64,000 bases of DNA, taken from Atherinomorus stipes (Eukaryota; Chordata; Actinopteri; Atheriniformes; Atherinidae). Location of the stretch: NCBI GenBank assembly GCA_023101725.1, contig JALJCO010003008.1:124001-188000 (forward strand). The letters are read 5' to 3'. Shown one piece after another: positions 36,701 through 51,700 of this stretch; within the stretch, counting starts at the first letter, position 1; every line of letters begins with the position of its first letter. Both the position numbers and the translations under genes were made by a program. Under the pieces are notes generated by a model. The model had not been told where the DNA came from. It was given only the letters and a program-made list of their open reading frames with translations, and did not search any database.

Positions 36701-39700
36701 AAAACACATTACTAAATTTAGTGCAAAATTGAACATTGCCTGACTCTACTTCCCTGAACAACTTAATATTGAGTCATACACTAATTACAATTTAAAGTGA
36801 ATCCAGATCAATTTTCACTCATTCATTTTCTGTACCGCTGAGTCCAATTCAGGGTCACGGGGTTGCTGGAGCCTATCCCAGCTATTATCAGGCGAGAGGC
36901 AGGGTACACCCTGGACAGGTCGCCAGTTTGTTGCAGGGCCAACACAGAGAGACAGACAACCACACACACTCACAATCACAAGAGTTACTAATCAACCTAA
37001 CACACGTGTCTTTTGATGGTGGGATGATGCCGGAGTACCTGGTGAAAACCCACGTATACACGGGGAGAACATGCAAACTCCACACAGGAAGGCCACTATT
37101 AGAATTGTTTGAACCCCTCCCAAGCTGGGACTCGAACTGCTGACCTAGTTACTGTGAGACTGCGGTGCTAACCACCATGCCACCATTTACCCATTGGCTT
37201 GTATGACAAATTTTCATAAATTAGACTTGAATTGATTAAGTCTGTCTGATTAAGGGCTGCACAGCCTTCCTGTGTGGAGTTTACATATTCTCCCTGTGTA
37301 TGCGTAGGTTCTCTCCAAGTACGCCGGCTTCCTCCCACCGTCCAAACCTGGGTTAATTGATTACTCTGACCTGCCCCTGGAAATGATTGTCTGTCTCTCT
37401 GTTGGCCCAGCAACAGACTGGTGACCCATCCAGGGTGTACCTTGCCTCTGCCCTGAAAACAGCTGGGATAGACTCCAGCAACTCCCACGACCCTGAACTG
37501 GATAAGCAGTACAGAAAATGAATGAATGAGTCTGTAAAGAGCCTTGAGATGACTTTGCTGGGAATTGACAATGCAACTGAAGGGAATTCAGGAAATCATA
37601 TTTAGGAATATTTGGGACATTACATCTGGAAAGAAGCCTGGGAAATCGTGACATTTTCATCTTTGCCAGCTCAGTCATTTGCAAAGTTCCTTCCATTCTC
37701 CTGCACATGCATTACTGAGCATTTGAACTTCTTGGGAATCAGTGGGATTTTAGTTTGTTTTAACAGTTTCTTTAAGCTTCTCTAATTCAGATCTCTCTTG
37801 TGAATCAGAACCTTGGTTATGCTGATATAAGTTCAGGCTGTTGGGCAACCTTATAGGATCCACTGATCATCTTTCGCTTTCTTTGTGGAATTCCATATCT
37901 TTATTACAGGCTAGGCACTGTCTGTCTTTCTCTCTTAGTATCTTTTTGCAGCGATCTCTGACTCTGGAGCTGCAGGTTTCTGCAGCTGCAGTCGTACTCA
38001 AATGTTTACATACCCTTCCATTAAAGCGGAAGGGGGGAATCAGCTGTCAGTAAAAAGTTGAAATTGTCAAAAATGACAAACAAAAATGTATGAAAATCAT
38101 GATATTAATTTCCAACAGTGGTTCAACAGATATATTAAAAACAAACTAGCACTTTAATTAAGTTTCTTGTTATATGAATAATTATTGTGAATTTAGCCTT
38201 TTATCAAATGGGATGTGATCATTTGAGCACGACTGTATGTTTCCCTAATCCACAATTACAGCTAATGGCCATTTCCCAAGTCTTTTTTTTTTTCTCTCCC
38301 CTGCATAAAGTCCATGCTAAGAAATGACTGAATAGCTGTGAGTCTTTATACAAAGTAACTCATGATAAGACTACTGTAAAGCTAAAAACTTTTGATTTAG
38401 TCTTGATACGGTCTTGATTTAAACCAAATGAGCCATGACTTGAATTAAAAGGAGGAATCCCCGGAATGGTGTAGCTCATAGATTAAAGTCCCACCATTAG
38501 TCTCCAGCAACATCACTTTTAATTATTTTTTATTATTCTAATAAATTCAGTGTTGCTCATTAATAGGAGACTCAATATGTCTAACTGACTTTAGCACACT
38601 ATAATGAAGTTTTATGGCAGTGCTGTAGATGATGGAAGAATGAGAATTAAAAGGCTTATTAATTTCAGTGGATTTGAGGGAATAATTAAAAGAGTTTACA
38701 ATTTTCTCATTTAGAATCTGTTGTATTTGCTAAAATGAACAATAACGATTACATACTCATGTTTAACCATCAGTGACCTTGTGGGGTCATTTGTATTACT
38801 CTTTAGTGAAACAACTAAAATATTTCCGTAAAACTGAAATATTTTGTCTTATTTTGGGGTAATCTTCCGCCCCCACACCATATGGAGGAGAGACTCTTCA
38901 TTCTGCTGCTTCCTTTTCTCCTCTTTAATATTCTGCATGTTCTTGTCTTCATTTTCTGTCTTTAACCAATGTTATGTAAGCCCTTATCTATTTGCTGTCC
39001 GACTCCTTCCATTCTTTTCTCAACCATCTGCTTTTCCTGCTTTTTCCTTTTCCCTGGAGGGAATCCTTCACTTATCAGTAGAAGTTTGCAAAGCTACACT
39101 CACTTCAGTTTCAAGATTTTTGGTCAAGCCAAGCTATGAATTATATCTCTGCTTGTGGAAATTGTTCTATATTTATGCTCAGACAAGCTGCACTGAGGTT
39201 GTGTTACTGTAGTTCTCCACACTTGGTCGAATTTTATAAGATGAATTTTTTTCTTTGTTTGTTTCACAAGTATTAAAAATTCTGCTGAGCCATGATGTTT
39301 TGACTATAGCATCCATTTCAACCTGATTCAGTCACTTCAGATAAAAAAAAAAGGTAATAAGATGTCTCAGACCCTATAAGCTCGTAATTTCACCTCCTGA
39401 AAGAGATTAAAGACAGTTTTGGATCAATAATAAAGAAGATTATATGAGTTAAAACCCCCAAACGAGTATCTGAAGAGAAATAAAAATATACAAACTGCTT
39501 TTGAGGTGATGACTCCACATGTATGACCTGACAACATTAAATGTAAATGAGCTTCTTACAAAGCTGAACACGGTGCAAAAATGGGTCAGGGAAATGCAGG
39601 AAATGACTAATATAAAAGGCGATTGAGTAAATAATGCAACAAAAGAGCCAAATAAATAGGTGGTAAAAAAAAAAAAATAGAAAAGTGGACAACCAAAAAA

Positions 39701-42700
39701 ATGATAAATGAAGTTATGAAACCAAATAAGATGAAATAAAGACAAAAAACAAGATCTAAATAAAAATTCAGTTAAAGCAACCTTTACCGATGTTGCATTC
39801 TTACACTATTTTTCTAACAGGGTAAAATGCTATGAATGAGGTAATGGAACTCTAAAATACAAGACAGACCCACCATTAATCAAAATAAAATATTATTCCA
39901 ATCTCTAAATATTCAATGAAAACTCCAGCCAATCCTTGAAGTGGGGTGCACCTCTAGGATTGTCCAACGGACCTGCCTGTCAGACCTTTGATTCTGCATT
40001 GGGAGGTGGAGGGAATGAAGGGGTGTGTCTTAGGAGTGAGGCGGGACTGTTTATATTTAAATAATCTTGCTGTGCTTTCTGAAATGCAAGATCGATAAAG
40101 GTTGCTTTAACAGCCAAGTCAAAAAACATCATACATCAACATAGCTGCTCTTTAAAAACATCAAGTCTGGTGGTGTTCCATACATTTTCCCTCCATTAAG
40201 ATGAATGCTTCATAAGTCTGTAAAAAATAACTGGTGCAGGTTAGTAGTCTGCAGACTGGTGTAATAGAAAATCCAGCAGTGTGGTAGATACTGGTTCAGC
40301 ACTGCTACCTCACCTGGCGATTATCTTCAAGTTTCAGAGGGAACACATCCATACATCTCTTTTTGGGCCAGGCTTTATTTTTATTTATTTTTGACACTTA
40401 TTTAAACCATGTTGATTCATGTAATTATCTTCTCAGTGTGAAACTTAAAAATGACTCTTGCAACAAAAGCGGGGAAAAAAACATCCCGTGGAGTTAACTT
40501 TGGAGAAACAGTGCTAATCGAAGTAAAGAAGTGATCTGAATTTGTGAAAAAAAAAGGACAAAGGAGGAAAACTGCTGTGCACTCCCACAGACACAAGGTG
40601 ACCAAACAGAGTTTCAATCACTACAAAGGGACACAGGATGATCAAAAGACAAAAAAAAAAAATCCTACTCAAAGTCACCAAAAACTGAGGAAAACATCCT
40701 AGAAGTTTAAAAATGCCCCTGCAGATACAGTTTTCACGATGAGCAACTTTATTGTTGTACATCAATGCCATCTTAAACCGATCGTGAAGGAGCATCAAGT
40801 TAAATTTTGGTGAAAATCACCTGTAATATTCCTTGATCGTGAATATAAAAAAATATATCTGGACCAACTCAGTTACTTGACCATCACCATTGCATCCTTG
40901 ATTGAAAGACCAGGGGTGCAGGACAGGAACTTCATACTGGACCGTTGTAAATCTGAGTATTTGATGTTAACAGAAACTGATGGGACGCAGTGCAGTGCGA
41001 GCGACTGTTGCGACGCATCAGTTGATGTGATCGTCACTGACGCTAATGGAGGATAATCACCCAGTTGTTCAAACTTTGCATCGCCGCTTTTCAGAGCAAA
41101 AAACAGCGTCCACAACCGTCAGCCTCCTCAGTTTGTCAGAAAAGTTGTAGCACATTATGGTATTTGTGACAGAAAACATTGCCAGCTGGGAACTTACAGG
41201 CAAACCTGAGGGTTTTGGTGGCTGCGTGTGGTGGTTTTAACATGAGAGAAGTCAGTCTTTCTCCAGGGAAGTCAATCATGTTTGCATTTTGCTGCCACTT
41301 TATCTCCTCCTTTCAAATCTTTCTGCTCTACTCGCTCTAATAAGAGTCAGTTCTACGCCGTTTCCATCTCTGTGTTTTGAACAGTTCTTTCATCTCTCTT
41401 CTTGCTGCTCTGAGGTCACTCATCATTCTTCTGTAGTGTCGCTTTGACTCCGGCTGATTTCAGCTTCAGTCCACTCAGACATTCATTTTGTTTTACTGGA
41501 TGATTTAAACTCAGTTTTGCCAATTCTAATCTCACCTTACATAGTTTAGTTTATTCAATTATCTTAAACATAAAGATGAAAAACCCTTTAAGCTATTAAA
41601 AATGAATATTTTTTCCTACCTGATGGTTACCTTTTATTAGAAATGGAACTAAGTTAATTTTTATGTAAATGAGTAATTCTTTCTCAGGGAAACTGGAGAA
41701 AATGCATTCATTAATATTCACTTTGTGGTCACAATAAACCACTGTACTCACCCTCTAGAATGAAAATTTGATTAGTAAGAGCTTTATAGAAAGTACAATA
41801 TTAAAACAGGTTAAAATGACAGCGTAGTCATTACAAAGTTCCCCAGATTTGATAGAAAAACAGCTTGTTTTACTCATTTAGATGTCATATTGTGAAGATA
41901 ACACTAAATGATATTACACTGATGTTGTCCAGATAGAATCCACTCACTGTAATACCTTCATTAATCCAGCAGCTGTCTATGAATACTCAGGAACAAATGC
42001 ATTCCCTTATGTTGAAGCAACACTTATAGTGCCGTTGTAAGATTACATTCTGGGTTATTAATGTTCCAATGTGTGGACTTAATTAGGTGTAGGTAGTAAT
42101 TTACTAATGTCTGGCAGAGGCTGCTGGCAGTCATTATGAATGTTGCAATTATCTCATTGTTATGTTTCCTCTTTTTACACTTTCAAAACTTCCTGTGATG
42201 GAAAACGCTTCACACCGAGAACAAAATGTGACACAAATTGATATTGAATGAGTATAAGTGTAGGCTAATTATTAGTTCAACTCATTCAACTTAAGTTGAG
42301 TTGAATGGGTATAAATAAGATGAGTAAGTAAAAAACATGTAAGAGGGGGATGCTGCAGTTAAAAAAAACAACCAAAATAAATAGTAGGGATGTAACGAAT
42401 AATTCTAACGATTCGATTCATGGACGGTACTGGGAAAGATTAAAAAAAAAAAGGGGGGGGGGGGGGAGGGGGGGACACACTACTTACTCTTGTGACAAAA
42501 GAATACTTCACATTCATATTTAAATAAAATAAATAAAACAAAAGTCATTTTCAGTGATTGGTATGCTGACATTGGCCAAACCTATTGGCTGAAGGATGCT
42601 TTTAAAAAAAAAAAAACCTTAAGATAACCATAAGAAACTACGGATAAATAAGCTGGAAGTGCATAAGAGCCTCATTTAGAGCAGAGTTTAAGGCTCCCAT

Positions 42701-45700
42701 TGAGAAAATCATGTTTTCCAATTAAAGACTTCTATAAAGATACCAATAAGATCAGAGTTCCCAGTGGTCCAGTTCAAGGTTTTATCACACATTTGAGCTG
42801 TAAGCATGAAATTCCTGCTTTTTTGCAGTACTTAGATACTTTTCAAAGTATATTTCCATCTAGTGGCCTGACAGGTAAAAATGTGTAATATTTAATCATC
42901 GACGATCAGCACGATTTGACCACTAAAAGCAAAACTTTTGGCGAAAAGGGTAATATACAGTCGTGCCTCTCAGTAAGTGGATTAACTTTTGATCTCAGGA
43001 TGTTCCTTTTCCTAAGATGCACTTGAAGTATGTTAATGTCTGCACTACATAAATCAATAATGTAATCTAGTTTAATCCACAAATTAACTTTAGGATGTGA
43101 ACTCCAGTTTACGACCTCCTCCCTGTGACTGGAGTACAGCGGTTGGTTTCAAACATTTCTTCAGAAACTAAATAAGCAATATGAAAACATTTCCTAGGAA
43201 TCGAGTTTGACATTTTTTAAATGAGATGCTCAGACAACAGACAGAAAGAAAGACTTGAGCTGCGAATCCGCTTATGTTTAAAGAAGTGAACGCACTGAAG
43301 CACTGAGTTAAAGCCACTTTACCAAAGCCAGAACTGGCTGAGACTTAACTCACTTCAACACTAAATGAGACGAGAGGAAAAACACAATCTTAACCTCAAG
43401 AATAAAGATAACCATTTCACTTCTCTCTCCTTAGAATCAGACACATATATAGCTCTTTTTTCTTGTAATTTTCCCTCTCATTTTGCTCTCACTTCTTCCT
43501 TTCCACCTCTTGCATCACAGCATCGCTTCCCTCCCAGTATCCTTCCTCGCCTCTTTTATATCTCCACCTGCTCATCCTGTCCATTTTAATCTTCCTACCC
43601 CGCTTCTTTGCTCTCTCGGCACTTCTGTCTGTATTAAAAATACCCGTTGTGTTCCTCTTCTGCAGCCGTTGAAGATATTATTGTTTCCTTGTCTGTGCGG
43701 AGGCGAGTGATTTTCGGAAGTTAGAAGAGAAATGCCATTTCCACTTTATCTGGCGCTCTCTTTCCAGCTAAAGTTAAATGTCTTATTTGAAAAGCAAGTG
43801 AAGTGGACCAGAACAATGCTGGCTGTCTGCTCCCTCATCAACGCAATCATTCAGCAGAACTTCAGTGAACCCAAAGGCAAAGTAGAGAATACCTGCATAC
43901 TTCGCTTTATGTCACACTAGATTCTGTAATACAGTTGCAGCAGAAAACAGGATACATCTATAAAAGCTTAAATATATTGTAAAATGACAATTTTAAGCTT
44001 TCAAAACTGTAATAGAAAAAAAAAAAACATTTTCATTTAAAACTATGGGAATGCTACCAAAAACGCTGACTTGTTCATGTGAGTGGGAGACAGGTAGAGA
44101 AAGGTTGTGTCAGTATTCTGGCAGCAGGACAGAACATTTAAGACGTGCCAGCCAAAGCAAGACAAGTTACCCTTTGACTGCAAACATTTAGGGAACACTG
44201 GATATGACAAACTACTCTGTGGAAGTCCTCAACTTTATAACATAAGCTGTAGAACATGAACTGATGACCGTCCTCTGTCTGTTCTGTCTTGACCCGAGCT
44301 GCTCGCTCATATGAAGTGCTTTAGTTGAAGTTTCATGGTGTCCGTCTTCCTTTCTTCTTTAAGTCAGAATTATATAAAACTGGGATCACCTGGGCAGTGT
44401 TTAGCTCAACTGGTTGAGCAGCCGCCCCATGTACAGAGGCTGCTGGTGCTCAGCACAGCTGGCTCAGGTTCAATTCCCAGCCTTGGACCCTTTGCTGCAT
44501 ATCTTCCCCCACTCTCCCTGACACTCCTTCCTGTCTGGTTACTGTTGAATAAAGGTTACTAGAGCCACTGGGACTGGGATCAGCAGTTCCAGTGTTTGAG
44601 GGCTGCTGTCCTGCAGGTTTGGGATGTTTCTCTGCTGCAACACACTTGAAATGAATGGGTCATTGTGAAGAAGTTGGCAAAAAGCTGTTGGATCCATTTG
44701 ATTTGAATTGGGTGTGTTGGAGCTGGGAAACAACAAAAACCTGCAGGATAGCAGCCGTCAAGGACCAGAGTTTGACATCCCTGATATAAGGGTTGCATTT
44801 AGCTTTACAACAAATCACACCCCAGTAACTAGATATATACGCATATATATATATACGCATCAGCCATTTGCACCATGACAACATGGTGAAGATTATACAA
44901 GGGTATCAGGAAAATAAGAAGACAAGAGTCGATACTGGATGGGCTTTTTCTGGCAGAAAAGAGCTAAGGGAATAGGCAGGACGCTGAATTAGCCGCCATT
45001 AGGGGGTACGAAAGTGTTCAGTAGGGTTAGTGCCGCTTTAAACATCACTGAGGATTATCTTGATAGCATTTTTCTTTTTTCCCTTCCCTCCTTCAGCTGC
45101 CTTTACTTTGATCCCCTTGTTATCTGCTTCATTGTTTCTGTGCTAACCCATTAGAAGACAAACCAATAAAACAACCATCTTGTTGCAGCCTCAGACAAAG
45201 TCAATATCAACTTCTCATTTCCCACTACTGTTTAAGGAAATGCTAATAGACTATCATTGTTTGATGAATATTTATTGATTCATTTATACATTTAATAATA
45301 ATAAAAACTGCAACTGGACCACAGGTTTAAATAACTACAACCAGACTGAAAAAAAAGGATAACTACAGCACATAATGGAACATTAAAAGATACAGTTAAT
45401 CAATAGTAAAAATGATTGCAAGCTATGAATGAAAGTGAAATGGATCTGAAGATACTGAGAATGAAACATTACAGAAATGATGTTCCACTGCAGGGTTAAT
45501 GCAAATAATTGGGGAGCACGCAAGTAGAAAATTATCAGCAGATTCTTTTTTACTCGCGGCAGAAAGACTAAAATAACCCGCAGCCTGTGGGAGGAAATGT
45601 GTTGAACAATCTGAAAGTAACCTGCGCGTCTTTTGCTTTCGGGGTGATTAGTTCTGGACTTTTTCCTCCTTCTACACAACGTTTTAAAGACCTTGAAAAG

Positions 45701-48700
45701 GAGCCAAAAGGTTGTGGCTCTGCCAGCAACCCTTAGAGATTGTGAACATTTCTATCCATTAAATATTCTTCTTGTTGAGACAAATATTTCTTTTAACTGG
45801 TGATATAATTTTCACAGCTGTACCTATATTTATCCAATTTTAATAAGATTCAGGAAATGCTTATTAAATGTTGCAAAACTTACAAAATCGGATGCAACAG
45901 AAACACAGCACCACAAAGCTGCATCAATTTTAGTCGCAGTACCAGGCGACCTCTTCACCAGCTGCTCTGTGCTTTAAAAAATGTCCAAAGGTTGGGCTTG
46001 AAAAGATGCAGCCTGGCTTCAGAACAGGCTGGAAATGATTACCATCTTGTCTGAGCTCTGAAGCCTCTGTCAGACCGTTCCTGCAAAACACTGCGAGTGA
46101 AGCAGGAGGAGCTGCTAACTTTCCCTCCACAGGAGTTTCTACTGTCTGAAGTTTTCTGCTCAGAGTCTTTGGGTGAAGAAATGATGAAAAGAAGAGCTTA
46201 TGGTTCAGCGGTAATGACTTTAACCTTCCAGACGACTCACGCACACAGCTAACGTCCTTTTCTGACCAAATGTCTATGAAAAGTTGATCTGTTAGACTAA
46301 AAAAAAAAAAAAGATGCACGCCCGCCCCAGTCCCTTTTTCGTGAGGATTCGTATCGATCGATGCGGGGAGACAGATCAAGAGGAGACGGGCAAATACAAA
46401 GAGCTGTCAGCCGAGAAGCGCACACATTCAGTCTGAGAGGAGATCAATACAGGGATTATGTATGCCTGCTGGAATATTTGTGTTTGACATTGATTTAGTT
46501 CACATTTGATAGGAAGTGTTGGAGCAATGACACAGATTTGATTTATAAAACAAGAGCTGAAAATCTAGACGGCTGCTGATATGGATCTGATTCGATGTCA
46601 GCGAGACGACTTAGAGAGGCTGAATTTAGAAACCCTTTAATTTTCATGCTTTATTCAAAAAGATAGCTTCACTTGGAGCCTTTCACACATCTTCAAAAGA
46701 GATTTCCTAAAGATGTTTGTGTGCACAATATCAGACAAAAGCTCTACTAAAAGAAAGCTTCACACTAAGGCTGTACGATGGCGTTCTGAAGATAAAAGTT
46801 CAGCGCTTTTAAGAAGTCAAGCTGACCCTATCACATTATCCCTGGTACTGGACAGTCAGGGCTTCCCAGATAAGAGGCAGCAGTTACGATCATAAACGCT
46901 TTCTGGACAAAGAGATGCTGCAAATATGTGTGTATTAATTCACTTTGAAGAGAGAGGAGCTTTCAGAATCGGATTTATAATGAATATAGATTGATTTAGA
47001 CAAATTTCCTGAGGTCTTAATGAGATGCCTGTGTAATGCTTTGGTCAAAATAACAGACAATGCTGGAGCTCCTTTTTTCTCCCATTAATTTACACCTCTA
47101 TTCAAGTGTGACCAAGTTTCAGGATCCTCATTTTTCATGACAGGTACTTAAGAGGAGAAGGAATTAGTAAAAGAAAAATCTTAGCTCAATCAATACTGCA
47201 GAGCAAGATGACAAGTACTTGATGTGAATTGAAATAAGTAATTAGTTAATGTGTACTGAACAGTGAAGCAAACTTAAGGTTTGCTTTTTAAAGTGGGAGT
47301 ACAGTGATGTTTGAGACTAAAATCCCCTCAACTTGCTTGAAAAAAGCAGTACATTAAATGAGACAAAACTACCAAACTCCTTTAAAAAAAAGGAGACATT
47401 TAAAAAAAGGAAAATACATTTAAAGGTACACTGTGTAACTTTTGACCCAAACGTCAGTCTGATGTAAATAATAGACGATTTCTGGGGTCAGTGTACAGCA
47501 AATGACGCATGTCAGTTCTCTGAGGAGGCTCCCGACCTCAAAACCAGACATTGTACCTTTGCAGGAGCGGATCCGTCTCTCATTGGATCATGAGACTTGG
47601 AGTGCATTGCTTTATGGGTTATCAAAGTGGTGTGCAAACACGATTCCAAAACATGGACAAAGACTGTTAAATTTTGTGACAGTTGTGTGGTCTGCGGGAA
47701 ATTACAGGTTTAGTGCCCCCAGTGGCCAAAAGTTACACTGTATCCCTTTAATTCACAGTTTAAAGGTATAGTCCGGAGTTCCCCCCCGTAAAAAATGAAC
47801 GTTAGACTTGAGCAAGTGAATTCCGTCTCAAACTCCGGCCTCTACTCCCGTGCCGTGGTGCGTTTGAACGCAACTCTCTCTCCCCCTGTCTCTAATTCGC
47901 TCTTTTGCATGGTTTTGGTGTGTTAGGGACGTTTCTGGGTGGAGATTTCTGTTTATATCGGCAGCCAATGACAGAGCTAAGAGCATGACGCTGTGTGGAA
48001 ATAAGCTCATGATTGGAGCAGACGCCATTCACTCAAACTCGCGAAGGAAAAAGAAAGAAAGAAAGAAAACACCATATATGCACCGAAGAAAAGGTAAGAG
48101 CTTCAGATAATGCACTTTGGAAAACCAGGGTTAATAATAGTTTGGCTTGTACCCGCTTCTGAGCTCTGAAGGAGAAGCTTGAAGTTGAATAGGCTAGCTA
48201 GAACGAGGCGGCCATTAGCCTGAGAGGGAGGTGCGCTAAGTTTGAATACTGTTGTTTGCAAACAGAAACGCTGGAGGGACTTCAGACTCTACCTTTAATT
48301 TCAGGTCTATGTAGGTTTGTAAATCCGTTTGGGCATTTTTAACTTTTTTTTTTTTTTTGTTAAACTCATGAGATTCAAATTTTTATATAAATGTACTAAA
48401 TTGTTATTTTAATGTGACACTTTAAATGAGGCAGAATCTGGTAATCCTGTTTTAAAAAAAAAGCTAATTTCCCTTTATTTCACCTAAATCAAGGACCACG
48501 TCAATCCATAAACCTCTTTTGCATAGTTACTTCTTTTTTCTAATCTCAAGACTTTTTCACTATAAACACATTCAAGTGTCCTTTACTTCAAAGCGTTTTG
48601 TTGAGAAAACTTGACAATATTTCTAGAACAACAAGGCTGCGTCCCAATACACCCTCTAGCCCTTCTTTATAGCCCTATCCTTAAATTTTGCACGTTCCCG

Positions 48701-51700
48701 TGAAGGTAGTGCTGTCCCAATTCCTCTTTGCATGTAGGGGTAGTGAACATAAAAGAGGGGTAGGGGGTATGAATCTAGCCCTTCAGAGCGAGGGACGTCA
48801 AATGTACTGCTGAGGAAGGGCCAGAGAAAAGGGTTGGAGTGCTGTTTGTCATACTGAATCAAAAAACAGCAACCTCCGGAGAGCGACAGGACTCGGAGAA
48901 GAAAACTCACAAATTTACATATTACACAGTTGTTCATAACATTAGCCAGACTAGCCATGCTATGCTAAAACAATGATGAAAAGTGTACAAAGGCTTTTCA
49001 GCAGTTTACAAGAGAAAACAGTTGTCATGGTGACTTCCTCCCGGTGTGGTCATTTTGTTTATTAATCAACCGAAGCATGATAAACAATGAAAAAAAGAAA
49101 AATGTCCGAAAATGTTAACTCTGTGTTGTTGCTGGGTGTGTTGTTATGGTGAGACGTATGTGCAAACGTCACTACGCAGTCGCTTACATGCCTGGACGTA
49201 AATACAGCAAGTGGTGTCCCAATTCCTAGGGAAGATTACAGCCATTTGTGGCTTCAATTCGAGGGTGTAGTGGTAGTGAGTACGGGCTAGTGGTTGAAAG
49301 TAAGGGGAACATTGGGATTGGGCCCAATACTTTGATGTGGAAAATTAATCCTTTAAGATGCCTTGCGATAAGATAATACTTTGCCCGCCTGCAGGAAGAC
49401 TACACCACCGTACCAATTAAAACATAATTAAGGACAAAGAAAAGGACATACCAGAAAAAAAAACAAAAAAAAAAAAAAAACATTATTAAAAAAATCCATA
49501 AAACATCTGTAAAAACATAAAATACATAACATCTTTAGAAAATGCATGTCCATCAAATCCATGAGTGCTTACAGATGGAAAACCAAGCAGAGTGATGCTG
49601 TAAAGAATAAATGGATTCTGTTTGTCTGTTATTCCTCCTACAGACCCTGACGCGTCTACCCGATGGGAGGCACTGGGGTGTGAGAGAGATGTCAAGCTCA
49701 CATGATAGTTTAGCAATGAAAGAGGATGCATTGGGAAACTTGAAATCCAATAACGTGAACTTCCATTTTAGTGGTGTATGAGGTAATTGGAGATGTTAGA
49801 AGTGTTGATGTCTGTCATCGCAGGTTGAGGAAGACTTTGGTTTTCCTTTTGCCATCTGTTCTGGAATTTTGGTGTGGAAGAACTTACTTTTATCAAAAGT
49901 AAACCATGGTACAGATTGTGTGTGATGCACTAGATCTTGTCTAATGATGATTTATGAGCTTTCATCCCACAATGGTGTGCAAAACCAAACTATTTATTGG
50001 CTAATGTTGGAATCTAAAGAGACACTGATGTGATTCTTTAGACTGTCAAACACTTTGTTTTTTTACTCTACATCTAAAACACAATGGTTAAGCCTGATGA
50101 TAAACTCTTGTGTTTTCATGCCATCAATCTGCTGAGGCAGGAAGAGGCTTAGAAACAAGCATTCACAAACAAACTTTGCAACATCTAGCAGCACGTCGAA
50201 TAAAATGTGTTCCCTTGTGCCACCTTTCAGTCAATAACTTCAAAGTGTCAGGTAGCTCAGGCTCACTTCACAACACTTCATGACAATCGATCTGCAGCCA
50301 CAGCACCGTTTATTTTGCCATTCCTTCACTTCCCCGCAAATCGAAGTGATATTATTTCCATATTTGTCCCTTGGGAGGGAAGAGAGCTTGTTCTAAACCT
50401 CAGAGAGCTGAGAAGCATCGGCAGCCTCCTCATCTGTAAATATCATTGGTTCTAAACTCCAGCCGGTCGTCAGCCACCGTGAGAGCTGCTGCAGAATCAG
50501 TAAGCACATCATGGAGCCTTTGAAGTGGCCACGTGAGTAAATGAACTTGCACACTTTCTTATTGCCATGACGACTTGCAGTTCAACGAGGCTTAGGGCAG
50601 AAGCAAGCACAGGATCTCAAGATTACCGATGAAAAGATGAGGAGAATTTTAAGGCGGTGCCGTGAGCTGAGGGAATTGAAAATGAAACTAAAAACTATTA
50701 ATCAGGACTGCAAGAGCTAAAAGAGGACAATACATTAAAGATAACTTCTTACCTGTTCTGTTTAATAATCTTTGTTGGACTCGTGCTTTATAATAATAAA
50801 TTGCAACTACTGAGGATGGCGAATACTTCAGCTGATCCAGTACTCACAAAACTGTCTGACTTTACTTTTTACTTTAAGACAAGGAAAACATCAACTTGTT
50901 TTAGCAGAGCAACTTTAAAAAGAATATTTTTAACTTTGATAATAATGATGCTAAAAAAAAAACCTTGAAAAAATATGCATTTAGTTGAGCTGCAATAGAA
51001 TGCGAAGTCCCTTCACCGTACATGAAACATTTAAAGCTTGAAGACGAACTTGAGCATGAGTCAGTGTGTCACTGCCCTGCTTTTATCTCTGTTCCCATTA
51101 TAGATCAGAGATTCTCAAACTGGAGAACCGAGACTAGAAACCTAATTATTCTGGGGGGTTAGGGCTTGAAAAGGTTAAGAACCACCACTGAAGATAATAG
51201 AGTAAATGCACTATATAATCTTTGCCATCTATAAAGCATATAATAAATGACAGACTTTCATCCCTGTTTGGCTGCCGCTGCACCTCTCAGTGTGCCTGAA
51301 CTGCAGCGTCACACTCGCAGAGGCACTGCAGGGACGGCGGCTGCGTTATCTGCAGATCAGCAGCACAGATCAGTGATCAAGAACTAGTCGCACATGAACG
51401 GTGGGAGCGCTGGCCATCTGTTAGCGCGAGGAGGCTGAAGCCATTTCTCAGAGCCTGGTGCAGCATCTGAGAGGACCGCATTCTGAAGTCATCGCAGTTT
51501 CATCTCGTCTGATTTTTATCTTCGAACCTGATGCAAGGCTCACTAGGACTCTTCCTCTTTGCTGTGTTGCCTTAAACATCACCACAAGGTGGTGAAAGAC
51601 AACTTTGAACAGCACTTTCTAGGCTATTGACCTCAGTCTAAGTAAGACAATATTTCATTCAACCATGGTTTTTAAATGAGCTCCTGGTGGGATATGACAT

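Noticed and set aside
45930..46379. Longest simple frame in the large intron (149 codons, minus)
   Set aside because: Phenylalanine run from a poly-A tract, no domain motif, no splice signals in phase; length alone is compatible with chance.
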